DNA of 64,000 bases, taken from contig NW_003546244.1 of NCBI RefSeq assembly GCF_000090795.2, positions 575,462-639,461 of the forward strand. Direction: 5' to 3'. This DNA comes from Amphimedon queenslandica. Lineage: Eukaryota; Porifera; Demospongiae; Haplosclerida; Niphatidae. Each line of letters begins with the position of its first letter. Position 1 is the first letter of the stretch. The translations under genes were made by a program, and so were the position numbers. The notes below the pieces were generated by a model, which made no database searches, was not told the origin of the DNA, and saw nothing but the letters and a program-made list of their open reading frames with translations. Shown piece after piece: positions 44,729-59,700 of the stretch.

Positions 44729-47700
44729 TTAATCAGTTCCTGTATCACTTGCTGGATCACTTGTCGTTGTATTCATTTCTGTTTCCGTGGTAACTGGAAA
44801 CGAATCCTCTTCCCTCCTGGTCGACGGTATAGAGGGTAAAGCTGGTCTACGTAAGTCAGAAGGAGCCTGGCTCACCGGCCGAGTGAGAGATAACGTTGTA
44901 GGAGCTCTTTGAAGAGGAGTAGGGACAGTGGCAAATGGATCAGCGGACACACGACGAGACGGCACAGGAGGGAGAACTGATACAGAGGGTTGTCTAAGAG
45001 GAGGAGGTCTAAGGACACCGGGCAATGGAGACTGGAGCGAGGGTCTCCGTGAGAGCTGACCAGGTCTGCTACCCTCTGAAGTAATCCCACCACCTGCCTC
45101 GCTGGTACTAGTAACGTTCTCGTCAGAGGATGAGGTAATGCCTCCGTGTTCACCAATAGGAGGAAGGGCAGGAGGAGCCAGGACTGAGAGGCTACGCATC
45201 ACGGGTACTTTAGGCTGTCCAATAGCACCCATTGGAGGAAGCTGTTTGGGTATTAGAGCACCTGGTAATGACTGCATAGGAGCAGTCCGTCCCTCTGGAG
45301 TCGGTGAGGTCTGGCCTAGAGCTCTTTGTCCATAAAGGTGGAGTGGTCCTTGAAGAGGAGCTAACTGAGGTGGACTAACGGAGTCCAATGATGGTCTTCT
45401 CTGAGGGACATTGACCAGTCGTGGAAGACCCTTTAAAAAGAAAATAATAACAATAATAACAATAAATACATGTAAATAATTATGTGCACTTGTAATTATG
45501 AAAGCCTGCATAGTTACATGTATGCTTATATGCATATCAGGGTTTCCTATAAAACCTGCTTCAATATGAAGCAACTTTAAAAATTCACAAAAAATCCTAC
45601 ACAACATAAGGACATAATACATGTACCCAAAAAATATTAAAATGGAGAATTCTATCTTTTTCATTTTTAACAAAATTTGACCAAAATCCCTGTAGGGACT
45701 TTGGTCCGATTTTGGAGCAACTTCAAAAATTCATAAAAAATTTAAATGTGATTAGAATTAGTTCAAACTTTCTACACAACATAAAAACATGCATCTGTAT
45801 CAGAAAAAATTATAAAAATTAAAAATTCTCTCCTTTTAATTTTTGACAAAATTTGACTAAAATCCCTGTACTATAGTACAGGGACTTTGGCCCGATTTTG
45901 GAGCAACTTTTAAAATTCATAAAAAATTCGAATGTAATTGGAATCAGTTCAAACTTTCTACACAACATAAAAACATGCATATGTATCAGGAAAAATTATA
46001 AAAATTAAAAATTTTCTCCTTTTAATTTTTGATAAAATTTGACTAAAATCCTTGTACTATAGTACAGGGACTTTGGCCCGATTTTAGAGCAACTTAAAAA
46101 ATTCATAAAAAAATTAAATGTGATCAGAATCAGTTCAAACTTTTTATGCAACATAAAAATGTGCATATACATCACAAAAAATTATAAAAATAGAAAACTC
46201 TCTTTTTTTAATTTTGGCAAAATTTGGCCCAAGACCATGTTGCCCAATTTTTGAGCAACTTTAAAATTTAAATTTTGATTAAAATCTGCTCAAAATTTTT
46301 AAGACACATGCATCAGCTGAGCACCATGCCAAAATCCTGTGGGAAAACCTGATGCATCCCATTATATGTGTACATGTACTTACCAGTGGTGATAAAGAGT
46401 GAAGACTGTTGACACTCTCTCCAGTGGCAGCAGGTGTAGATAGACCCATTCCATGTATTGAGGGTATCATAGGGGCAACCCGTCCTCCTGCCCGTGGTAT
46501 AAAGCTCTTTGGTATAGCAGCAATAGGAGGCAAGTTCTCATTAGCAGCTGTTGGTGGCCGAGGCATATTCCTGAAGGGATCTTGAGCAGTATCACTAAAA
46601 GGATCAGTACTGTCTCTTATAGTCTGTACGTCAGGGGGCTTCACCCAAGGGGCTGGCTTATCCTTCTTCTCTGTCTCTTTTTTGACGTCATACTTCTCTT
46701 TCTCCCATCTCTTGACTACTCTCATGGCTTCCTCTCTCTGCTTCTTCTGCTTGTATCTCCTGTAGCAATAGCAGATCAATAGTACAAGCAAGAATACCAG
46801 TATTAAACCAATGGCTCCTATAAGTACCCATAGCCATGTTAAAGGTGTGGTCTCTGGCTCACGACAGACAGCTCCTCCACTGAAATCTCCAGCCAAGTTC
46901 TGATGAGTAGCATACGCTCGACACGAGAGACCATTAGCTGAACAGACACCAACTGTTTCATGAGAGCCATTATTGGTACAGACGTTAATACCAATGCACT
47001 GTGGATACTCGGTGGGATAGTACGTATTGTTGGACACAACATAGCTTCCATCATGAAAGGTATTCGGAGTAAAAGTAAGGGAAAAACTATTGAGAGAGAG
47101 GTTTTGACTGGGACTACTGCCAATGGTGATAACAAGGGATGAGGGTGTCGTCCAGCTTCCTGTGTAATCAGAGGCCAGTGGAGGATCAAATCTAAATATC
47201 TTGTCAATGTCTGACTTAGTTGCTACAGCGGGTCGATTTGTATCATCACTAAAGGCAATAGTGAGTGTATCGCCTGTACCAACCTCAGTGTGGAGGCAAT
47301 TGGGATCATTTGCAGTAACACTGGATATAGATGGAGTTATAAAGTTATCATGCACTGTGTAATATGATCCAATGCTGGTCCTTACGGTGTCTCTATCAAT
47401 TCTTTCTAATATTTCAGCATCAACTCCAAGCAGCTTCTGTATGACAACAGCTAGTGTAGTACGATTGAATCCTCTAGTAATAGCTGAAGTGAAAGCCACT
47501 GGATTATTAACTGGATTAATCTTCAGCTCTCCGCTATAACTTACTACACGAAGCGTAATGTCTGATATTATTGGCTGCACCACATCACCTCTTCCACTTG
47601 AGGTCTGTCTCTTTCGACGGGCTTCCTCGTCACTAGAAAAATTATTCAAATGTCTCATAGTTTCCTGAATAAGGTTTGGATAAATGTTTTCAATGTTAGA

Positions 47701-50700
47701 ACCGTTTCTGAGCTTATTCTCACATCCAACGACTACAAAAGTCATGTTTTCAGCTAGCTCAGTTCCGTTGAGTATGTACTCGGGAGGCATACGACAGTAA
47801 TACTGGAGCTGGAAATGAGAGAAAGGCTCTTTTAATATTATCTTTATTTGACTGTCAACAAAAAACAAATCATCTCCCAACTGTGCCGCATCATCTACTT
47901 GAACGTTTCTGAGCAGCACTGCTGACAGTTCTGGTAGTCGCAGACCCCAGTTACCAGTCAATGGTGGAGAGACGGATGTGGAATGAATAGAGAATCCGTC
48001 TGATGATACCAGACAATAAGGCGTGATTGTAACTCTACCATTTCCATCAATAGCACCACATATCTGCTCAGGATTGTCTCTCACTGCTATTGTCCAGTGG
48101 CCAATTTTGCTCTCAGGCTGTGGGTAGCCTTCATCAGTTATATTGATCTGTAATTCTGATGGTGTGATCCAACGGCCTTCGTAGGGATTTAAGATGAGAT
48201 TGCTAGGTATGAATCTCTGTGGAAAATCAAACAATTTGTCAATGTCATACGTACTGAGCGTAGCAGTGGTAGAATTGTAAGGAGGCATGTTAGTATCAAC
48301 TGAGAAACTGATTCTAATGGAATCTCCTCTAGACACTTTACTATCAGTGTCATTGCCATTACTGTCAAGGCTTGAGACCGCCATTACACTGGTAATACTA
48401 GGCCCCACTGTTGTAACTCTTATATTAGCTGTTGCTTGAGAGCAGAGAGGAAGCCTTTCATCCAGGGATATGTCACATATCTCATAAGTAAAGCTGTCGT
48501 AGCCACTGAATGTAGTCTGTGGGGTGTATCTAAAATATGTTAGATTATTCCTGGTAAGTAGCTGAACGGTTCCGTCAGGCTGTGATGTAAGCCGCAATGA
48601 ACTCTCATTAATATTAGTAGTAGAAGATAGTTGTAACTGGGTGAGATTAAAGCCTCGTGACATGGCATACACAGACTGATAGTCATCAACATCATATACA
48701 CTGAGGGACGAATTAGAATAGAAATACCCATTGGGAGTGAGTACCCTTGAATCATTAAATGGATCAAGGTCTATTGATATTCCTTGACTGGTCGTACTAA
48801 CAATATTCTTAATGAGAGGCACATCTCTGTCATTAGCAACTATCAGGCTAACAGTAGCCCTTGCACAAGTGGCACTCTCCGTAGTGCTAACTCCAACTTC
48901 ATTCTGTCTCACACAGTCCTCATCAATACTTATCTTACCCAGCTCAGACAGGCGACTAGGATCACATGTATCACAGACCATGAAGGTGAAGTTATCGTAG
49001 CCAATGAAATTGCTCGGAGGCTCGTAAGTGATGATCCCATAGGACTGGTATATACGAAGATTAGCACCGTTAAGTGTAGTGCCCTCTCTACCTGCCAATC
49101 GTTGGTTTGTGTTAGGATCAATGAGATTGATTTTGAGGTCAGTATCAGGGCTCTCGCTGTCACTGGAGTGATCACGTATTGATATCAAATCAAAATCATC
49201 CTCAATAACGTCGTGTATAAAACTCTCGGCAGTAGGAGGATCATTAACATTAAGAACAATTATAGTAACAGTACCATTGGTACAATGAGCATCAGTGTCA
49301 CAGGACTCAAAATATAAATAGTCCATCCCATAGTAGTCCTTATTTGGTGTGTATGTTATAATACCATTCAACCTGTTGAACTGTACAGAGCCACGAGGTG
49401 GGAGTGGATCAAGGAGAGTGATGAGAGAGATGGGCGGGGTTTGATCCTCAACGTCAAACGTGTGATTAGAGAGGTTGAACGTGAGTACGTGATCCTCATA
49501 CACAGTAACTGTGAATGGAGGCAGGACTGGTGCATCATTAGTTGACAATACAGTAACATTAATAGTGACATTAGTACACAGTTCATCATCAGTAGCTCCA
49601 TCGCATGCACCAATGATATAATACTCAGGAGCCTCAGGAGTACTGAAGTAGTGTAGATCAGGTATGTATAGGAGAGTCCCGTTAATTGGGTCGTAAGAGA
49701 GGGTACCATGCTGAGGCTGTTGTAGTATATAGAATGATCCAGGATATAGGGCTTCCTCTGGATCTGAGACCTCAAGGCCTCCAGGGAGAGTGAGAGACTG
49801 AGGAGTGTCCTCTTTAATGACAAGACTCGTGATACCAAACCTTGGTGCATCATTGATGTACCGTACAATGATACTGATATTGACCTCAGAGACACCTCCT
49901 TCACTGTCCATAGCTGAGAGTGTAATGTAGTCGTTTCCATTATAATCATGATCAGGAGCATAAGTGAAACTGACCTCCTGACGCAAGCTGTTCCTACGTC
50001 TCACCACAACATCGGACACCGGTACAACGGAGAGTCCATCGGGCGGAGACAGCGTCACATTCCCATTGCCCATATAAGGAAAGCTGACAATCATTGGGGA
50101 GGATAGGTTGGATTCTACATCATACAGTGTGACTGAGAGGGAAATGGGGACATCCTCATCTGTTGTGTAGGTAACAGTGCTAGGTGGATAGTTGACAATT
50201 ATTTCTGGTAAGTCGTTGACAGGTAAAATAATGACAGTCACATTTACAGTAGTGCAGCTTCCTTGACTGTCACAGAAAGTCAGTTTGAATGCATCTATTC
50301 CGTTGTTATTAAGGGTTGGTGAGATTGTCATCATGTTTTTATTAGTACTATCCAAGAACACAGTGAGGAGAGTGACATCAGATATACCAGTTGCTACTGG
50401 ATAGGATGAAGAGGGAACGAGGTCGTCCTCATGGTCAGCTAGATATTGTGTGAGATTTATAACAACAGATTCAACATCCTCTTCAATCTCAATAATGAGA
50501 TCTTGAGAGAGATAGGGTGGATCGTTAACAGGTGTAATCGTCACCGTAATGTTTTGTACAATTGAGCAGCCACCTCTTGAATCACACGCTTGATAGTGAA
50601 TAACACGAATACCATTGTCATTTGTAGCTGGACTATAATTTATGTTACCGTTAGTTTTATTAACAGTTGCTTCTCCAAACTCTGGCTCTATTCTTACTAC

Positions 50701-53700
50701 ACGAATAGCACTGCCATTAAGAATCTCCTCGTGATCAAAAAAGTTCTGTAAGACACTGATAGTGATTGGAGTGTCCTCTAGGGTAGTGACAGTGGGATCA
50801 AACCCAAGGGATGGTTGGTATATCGGCACATCATTGATCGGTCTTATCTGAACAATGGCCGTCTCAATGTTACTCCAAGCACCTTGAGGATCTTGAACTC
50901 TGAAAGTAATTGTACGATTCTCGGGAGAAGGGTCTTCATCAGTGTTGCAATAGTGAAGGCTCTTAACTGTATAGTTCATTTGCTCTAGCGTCAGGAGCAG
51001 CTCAAGGTCTATCATTGGATAGTGCACTCTGCCAATAGGACAACCATTTTGAACATAGCCACCAAGGACTATCTTGAGTGCTCTCCTCAGGCTTTCATCT
51101 GGAATCTTATCCAGCTCTTCCTCATTAAAGAAGATGGCCTCTTGACCAATGTCAAGCTCATTCTGTAGAGTAACTTGTAGTCTTTGCAAATTATCGTTAT
51201 CTTCATCTCCAACCATTACATACTCAGGCTGTACTATTAATACACTCGGCCCATTCTCAGTGTACAGTGTTAAGAAATCAGCTTCGGTGACATTGACTTG
51301 TGTCATCATTGGTTCATCACCTGATCCCAGGGCTGATGCATTAGACAATGGTGAATCAATATCGCCAGATCCAGATCCTGACATTCCAGAACCAGAGGAT
51401 GAGAATCCTGAACCAAAACCTGGGTCTGGAACATTGGGAGCTTCTCCATCAGACACGCCTACATTGACCCCGTAAGTAAAGGATCCCGATGCAATCTGTA
51501 GAGTGGGTGGATCATTAACAGGTAGAATGGTCACACTGGTATATACTGGTATGCTCCTATTAAAACCATCATCAGCTGTTATCTCAATGAGTCTAGGGGA
51601 ATACTGAGGCTCATCAGCATTATTAGAGTATGTTAAGAGTTTCAGTGTATTTTGGAATTCTTCCGCAGTGCCAGAGCCACTGATTGTAAATTCGCATGCT
51701 TGGCTCATCATAGCAGTGAGGAGTGGGGGTAGCTTGCTGTCGTCATCAAGACTCAAGTCCTCAAGGTCTCCATCAAGACAATTCAAAATGAGAACCCTCA
51801 CTTCCGAAATGATGGAGCTATCAACATCAACTAGTGTAATGTTACGATCAGTGAGGTAGACTGGTGAGCCTTCTTCAATGAAAACTACACTGTAATTGAC
51901 ACCAGGTGAGTCTCCATTGAGATCAATCATTGGTGGATCATTGACTGATGAGAATGTCAAGAAAGTAAATGCTGGTCTACTCGAGTTATTAGCATCAAAA
52001 ACATTGAATCTTATCCTTCTCATGGTAGTATTAGGATGTCCAGGAAGAGCCTCGTTATTGCTGTAAGTGATTGTCCTTATTATTTCTTCATATTCAGCCA
52101 CAGTAGCATTACCAGACAGTGTCAATACTCCACTACTTGTATTGTAACTGCTTCTTATGACAGTGTAATTGGTTGGTATAGATACAGCTAGTATTTCATT
52201 TGGTGCATCAAAAGGATTCTCAATGACGACTAGGAGACCTGTGAGGTAGTCATTATCATTATCATATATGATGAGATCTGACTCATTGACTACGGATACT
52301 GGCCCACTTCCCTCCGTGTATTCTATCATGTAATTGACATCTATACCACTAGGTCCATTCAAATCAATGACAGGTGCATCATTGAGCAGCATAATATCAA
52401 TACTAATGATAGACACATTGCTGTAATGGATCCCATCGTATGCTATCAGTTCTATGACTCTCTCTTCCATTATTGGTTCTTCTGCTAGGTTTACATATGT
52501 GAGAGTCGAGAGAGTTTGTTGGAAATAAGAAACACTGGCTGGGCCTGTAAGACTCAATGTGTAGTTAACGTAGCTTGCTCTTATACCAGTGGCTGGTTGT
52601 ACACTGAGTACCTCTTCCATGGCCTCATTCAGAGGATTAGTCAACTCAATAGTGATAGAGTGTAGAGGCAAGTCTCCACTGTCAGCATCAGATACTAATA
52701 AACCATTTGATATCAGGAGAGGGATTGGATTAGTCTCCATTAGGTGCTCAAGGTATTCAAAAGGCTCTTCAAGAGTTTGAATGATAGGGATCCTATCATT
52801 AATGACACTAACATCAATAGTAACGGTCTCAGTGTTACTACGGAGATTATGAGCATCAGTGACTCGTATAGTAACTGTCCTTTGACCAGGAGGTGGTTCC
52901 TCAATGGTATTGTGATAGACTGCAGTTCTCAATACTGACTGGTAGACATGAACTGGTGCTGGTCCTGTTATTAACAATACTCCATTGAGAGGATTATAAT
53001 GCTGAGTGAGCCCATCAGAGGGACTAATATTAACAGATAAGTACTCTTCGCTACTGATTGGCACTGGAGACAAGTTCATCCTGACACTAGCAATATAAAA
53101 GAACTCGTTATGATCAAGATCAGTCAGACTCAAGTTACTAGACACAAGAGGAATGGGTGAAGCCTCCCCCTCAGTAAACAAGATCTGGTAGAGGTAGGTT
53201 TTCAGTATTGGGTGATTCTCAGCCAGTAATCTATACTCAACGCTAGTTGTTACATTTGAATTGGTACCTTCGCTGTCGTTAACATGGAAACGAATCAAAC
53301 GGGTTTCATTAACAGGCTCTGTGTGAGTATTAATGTACACTATGTACTGGAGAACTTTAGCATACGACTCAAGAGATACCTTGACACCAGGGTACTCTGA
53401 CTCAAGGAGGAGAAAAGAATCATTGAAAGAGGACTCTCTAGTCACTCTTAAGACTTCAGTCTCATTGCCGTTACTGACACTAACAATACCCATTGTGTCA
53501 TTATAGTTGATGTCAGATACATTACTGGGTATTATCAGACTCAAGATCTCATCCTCATCGTCATAGACATTCTCAATGATCACAGTGATTGATTTGAGAT
53601 TAATGTGATCAAGATCAGTGATTGAGACTGATTCGGGATCAACTATTCTAACGTATGGATCATCTTCGGTGAACAGAACTGAGTAGCTTTCTCCATCTCC

Positions 53701-56700
53701 TTCACTTGTAATCTTGAGGACAGGAAGATTGTTAACACTAGATACAGTAATGGTGACTCTCTCGGTATCGCTACTGAACTCATTCAAAATACTGTCATTA
53801 TTATAAGTAGTGTCAATACCATAACGACCACTCAGCCCATGACTCAATCCTGTGTTATCCCACCCACGCACAATTATATATGGAGTCTCAGAAAGTGGGC
53901 GTGGCATACCATCAAGGTACTGCATTGAGTTGAAGAGGTAGTTTGGTAGGAAACGTATCCTACAATCAGAGGAGAGAAGAGTGGCTTTCTCTGGACGTGG
54001 GTGAAGAGGAATGACTATGCCGTATATGTAATCTCCAATGAAAGTATTCCAGCTTCCTTTGCACTTGTACTGCCAGACCCCATTACGAACATCAACACCA
54101 ACAACAGCCAGGCCAGTCTGAGAGGAGTCGTCAACGTCAGTGTAATAAAGACCATTAGCAATATAAGCTACAGTATCGCCTTCGTTTTCACTAACAGGAT
54201 AATCTTCGATTATAGTGCTTAGACTCATTCCCTCTCTTATGACTGGAGAATCATTCACAGGTTCAATGTAGAGTACAGCTTTAACTGATGTAGTACTAAC
54301 AGGCCCAGTGATAGGATCACTGGTGCTAACATCAGCACCTTCAGTGCCACTAGCTTGACCTGATGTCAAATCCCATGCTAGGAATGTTATACTAACATTG
54401 CCGTTGAAGTCTTGATATGGTATGAACCTGATTTTGTTCATACCAGGAGGATGAGAGCTGATAAGGAGTGAGTTTTCAGGAGATATATCAGAAGAGAGGC
54501 TGTTCCAAGTGTTGCCTCCATCAGTAGTGTACTGCCATGTGCCATTATCTGAATCAGTCTCGATGATTGATATACCATATATCTGATCACTGGTGTCAAT
54601 ATCTGTGATCCCACTAGTCAATAATACTACATCATTACCAACAGAGTTAATGTCATCTTCCAATATACTCATTAATGATACCGTATCATTGGACAATAAT
54701 GGGACATCATTGACTGGGGACACTGTGGCTGTTGTGGTCACAGTCTCAGAGCTGAAGGGATCAGTTCTAGAGACAGAGGTGGCATTGGTTATAGATCCAT
54801 CACTGAGATGATCAGTTGTGTCCCATGCAACAAATGAGAATGATACATTACCATTGAAATCTTTGTGTGGTACAAAACGCAATCTATTGGCATCCCCATT
54901 GACTCTAAGTACGGTTGCATAAGATAGACTAGTATTGACTGGTAAAGGATACCAATTGGTCTGTAATGAGACTGAGCCAGATCCACTGGTTTCACCTGAT
55001 CCACTGATTTCACCTGATCCACTGACTTGACCTGATCCACTGATTTCACCTGATCCACTGATTTCACCTGATCCACTGACTTGACCTGATCCACTGATCT
55101 CACCTGATCCAGTAAAATCATTACCAGATCCACTGATATATGATATGATTGAATCAATGATTCCACCGGATCCACTCTCTCCTTCATCCTCTTTATAATT
55201 AGTAGTGTACTCCCAGTGACCATATCTGCTGTCAAGGGCAACAATGGCAACACCTTCTTTATGATTAGCATCATCATCAAGGATGAGACCAGTTGTAATG
55301 GCTTTCAGTGACCAACCAATATTAGAATTATTGTTAATATCTTCGTAAGTGATAGGGTGATACGGTATCACTGATTGGTTGATATAAGGTGAATCATTGA
55401 TGTTAATGATATCAATATCAGTCTTAACACCTGATCTGATACTAAGACCATCAGATACAAAGAAGGATAGAACTCTAGTCTCATTCTGAGGCTCATCAGC
55501 TGAATTATTGTAAGTAAGAGTCTTAAGAACCTGTTGATACTCATAGACTGACTCCAGTCCAGTGATGAAGAGGGTACTATTAGTATAATTGTAATATTGT
55601 TTGGGTCTAAAGTTCCACACAGAGTAATGGAGGCCCAGAGGGTTTCCAATATATTCAGTAACGTTCCTTACCCATAGTCTCTCGTGGGAGCCATCCAGTG
55701 GATTGCTGATGACAACCATTACGTACTCAAGAGTATCATTATCAATATCAATGAGTATCATGTCCTGGTCTACAGCTGCTACTGGTCCCTCCTCTTCATA
55801 GAACTTTGTCCTGAAATCAAACCCGGTGTCATTACCGTTGAGATCCAGTATTGGTCTGTTATTGACAGCAGTGAATGATAGATAGACAGGAGCTGAAGAT
55901 ACATTCAATCCATCACTGACAATGACATCAATGACACGAGTATCATCTGATGGAGAGCCAGGATGAGACAGTGAATTATTATAAGAGACTGTTAGCAAGA
56001 CACTAATAAAATCAGACACTGATCCTGGACCTTGTATAAGTAAGGTACCATTGGAATAACTGGTGGTTAAGTTAGTGTCACTGCTATTAGCAGAAAGTGT
56101 TTCATACTGACCGTCAGGATTAGCATTGAGTACAACACTGATGCTATAGAAACTGGTGTTATCATTATCAGTAAGAGAGAGATCATCTTCATCTAATAAC
56201 AATGCAGGGCCCTGTCCTTCCGTGTAATTAACAAGATTATAAGTTCCATTCAAGAATACATTGAGGTCAATGTCAGGTGGATCATTGACTAGCTCAATCA
56301 GTATCGTACTCCTTGAAGTAGATGAGAATGAATCAAAATCATCAATACGGAATATAACGACACGACTAGTCGAGTTAGGCTCTTCGGCAGTGTTCTGATA
56401 CTGCAGTGTCTTTATTGAACTTCGAAAGTCTTCAATAGGAGCACTGTTACCAGAGAGTGGCTTTAGTGTAAGTACATATAGAGATCCCTCATACATAATG
56501 GTGTAATTGAGTCCAGTGCCAGTAACATTGATAATCAAGCTCTCATGGAAATCATCATACTGTTCAAAGTATATAATTGCTTTGACGAGGCGGTTATTGT
56601 CCACATCAGTTAGATTAAAGGTAAGTGGGTCAACAACTTGTACAGGGACTACTGTGCCTTTAGGCCAGGTCTCAGTAAAGGTCGTTTGATAGTCACTTTG

Positions 56701-59700
56701 AGTCCCATTGAGATTCAATACTGGTCTATCATTGATTGATGTTACTGTGATATTAACACGCTCAATTTCTCTACTGAATGAATCAGTGTGATTACCAGTG
56801 GTTGTGTCAATACCATAACGCAGGTTAAACCCGTTAGTTGATCCAGTGTTATCCCAACCCTTTATCTCTATGTATGGAGTGTCGGAGGCTGGCCTTGGAT
56901 CACCATTTTCATCAAACTGTGAGTTAAAATTCTCCTGTGGGACAAACCTAATACGACAGGTGTCCAGTAGTAGAGTGGCTCTCTCTGGTAATGGTTCCCT
57001 TGGAGCAATCTGACCAAATTGATGCCCACCGATGAAATGTAGCCATCTTGTCCCTATCAGCCCGTCACAAGTGTACTGCCATTCACCATATGTCCTGTTA
57101 ATGCCAACCACAGCCACGCCAACATCATCAGTTCCATCAACATCATTATACACAAAGTTAGTAATGACACTCACATATGTACCCAGATTATTGAAATTGC
57201 TATAGTCTTCTTCTATATCAGGGAATACAGGGCCAGGGTCCAGGGTTGGTGAATCGTTCACAGGCTCAATGTCAAGTGTAGCAGTGCCAGTGCCCCTGCT
57301 AAACGTACCAGTAACACTATCAGTGGTCTCAGTGTTCACGCCTTGCTGGCCACTGGGATAGGTATCATTCATGTCCCAGAGTTTAAACTGAAGCGATGTG
57401 TCACCATTGTAATTCAGTCTAGGGGCGAACCTCACTCTGTGTGTGCCATAAGGCTCAGTTCTTAATACCAGAGCACTGCTTGGTGAAGGAGATGACATGT
57501 TAGACCAGGAGGTGCCCTGATCAGTACTGAACTGCCAGTAGCCATTGCTCTGGTCAGCACTCACTACGGCAATACCAAACTCATGAGAGTCAATGGGCTG
57601 ATCTACATCATCTAATAGAGCTGGTAGAAAGACTGAGACGTCAACCCCAAGGGAAGGACGATCGATAACATCGTCTTCAAGAATTGGTGGGAGGACTATG
57701 GTAACAGATGTATTAAGGACAGGTGCATCATTAACAGGCATTACTACTACCAATAGGCTCCTCGACTCTGAGCTGAATGGATCAGTACTATCGTTAGTGA
57801 GTGCTACACGAACATGACCATCAGGGAGTTCATCCACTGTATCCCATGCAACAAACGTAAGGCTAGAGTTACCATTAAAATCTTTATTGGGTACAAAACG
57901 AATGAAATTCTCATTTGTTGCAGTTAGCAATACAGCCCTTGTGTAAGATGTATTTGGAGGGAAGTCATTCCAGACACTTGATCCATTTAGTTTGTATTGC
58001 CAGACACCATTAGTGTTCTCAGTATTCACAACAGCAATACCTTTAGTGATTGGTTCATACAGTGAGTCATCATCCTCAATAAGAGGAGAAGCAATGGCCG
58101 AGACGCTCTCTCCCTCGCTGTCTGTTTCATCTTCTCTAATGTGAGGAACTATGATAGGTACATTATTAAAGAACGGTGAGTCATTAATAGGTATCATGTC
58201 TACATGTGTATAAGCAGGGAAGCTCTCCAACACTCCATCACTTGCAATGAACTCGATAATGCGAGGAGGCCTCATAAACTCGTCGGCAAGATTATTATAG
58301 GTGATGGTTCTGAGAATAAGCTTATACTCATACACGCTATCAAGACCTGATATGTGTAGAGTAGCACTGGTACTATTATAAGTGACATTCGGTACCAGAT
58401 TAGTCACTTCAACAACCTTCTCAAAACTATCATATTTCTTTTCAATGACCCTCTCAAGGACTATGGAGTCCACATCCAGAGACTCCAGTCTACCATCCAG
58501 TGGGTTAAGTATCCTTGCGGTGACATACTCCAAAGTGACGTTGTCAACATCAGTCAATATTGTGAAAGGACTGGCAACTGATACAGGTCCTTCCTCTTCA
58601 CGAAACTGTGTCGTGTAATTGCGGCCAAAAGCATCCCCATTTACGTCGATATTTGGACGATCGTTTACTCCAATAAAAGTCACAAAGCAAAGAGCTGGAG
58701 AGCTTGAGCGGTCACCATCGGACACAACAAACTCAATCTGTCTCATTGTCTCATCAGGATGACCAGGATATGCATATGTATTAGTGTAAGTGACAGTAGC
58801 AAGGACTTCAGCATAAGACTCAACAGTATCATTACCAGTTAGATACAATGTATAATTAGTATAAGTCATATTAATGTTAGTCCCTGTGGTGTCAGCAGAT
58901 AGAGTCTCGTTTACCGTATCCGGTGCAATTAGTAATGTAATGGTGGCACTTTGAAGATACAAGTTATCAAAATCAACAAGCCTGAGACCAGAGTAATTAG
59001 CAAGGATCACAGGTACGTCCCCTTCTGTGTATACAACATAATTGTTAACATCAGGAATGTAGTCATTGATGTCCAGTATAGGTGCATCATTGATGTGCTC
59101 AATAAAGATGGTGGTATTCACAGTAATGCTGTCACCAACCCCATCAGATACCACAAATGATATGGTCCTGTAGTCTCCAATAGGTTCTTGAATGCTGTTG
59201 TTGTATCGGACAGTTCTGAGTACCTTTTGGAACTGGGTCTTATCAGTATCGGGCAGGCCATAGTCTGGGTTAGTGTATATGGTAACTGAAAATGGACACC
59301 AGCTTGTTATTTCAGTCACAAGATCAGTGTATAGCGTAGTGATAAACAACTCTTCCTTTCTCTCACTCAATCCAGCACAATAGAGCTCCTCTGGTGTAGG
59401 ATTGCTCTTATTCAGAACATACAACTGAAGATACTCAATATATTGCAGTTGGACTGGATCAGGAGGTAAGCTTGTTGCGTTAGAGAAATTCCCTCCACTT
59501 CCGCTGCCCATAAATACCATATCATCAGTGCTCACTTCTTGTCTCCTCAACTCAATAAACTCATTCACTTCAGTCTCGTTGAAAGGAGACTCCTCAATAC
59601 CACCATATATGGTAATGGTAGCACTAACAAGTCTATCGTGATCATTATCAATGAGTGTCAGGTCTTCACCTACGGCAGAGATTGATGGAAGGTCTTCGTA

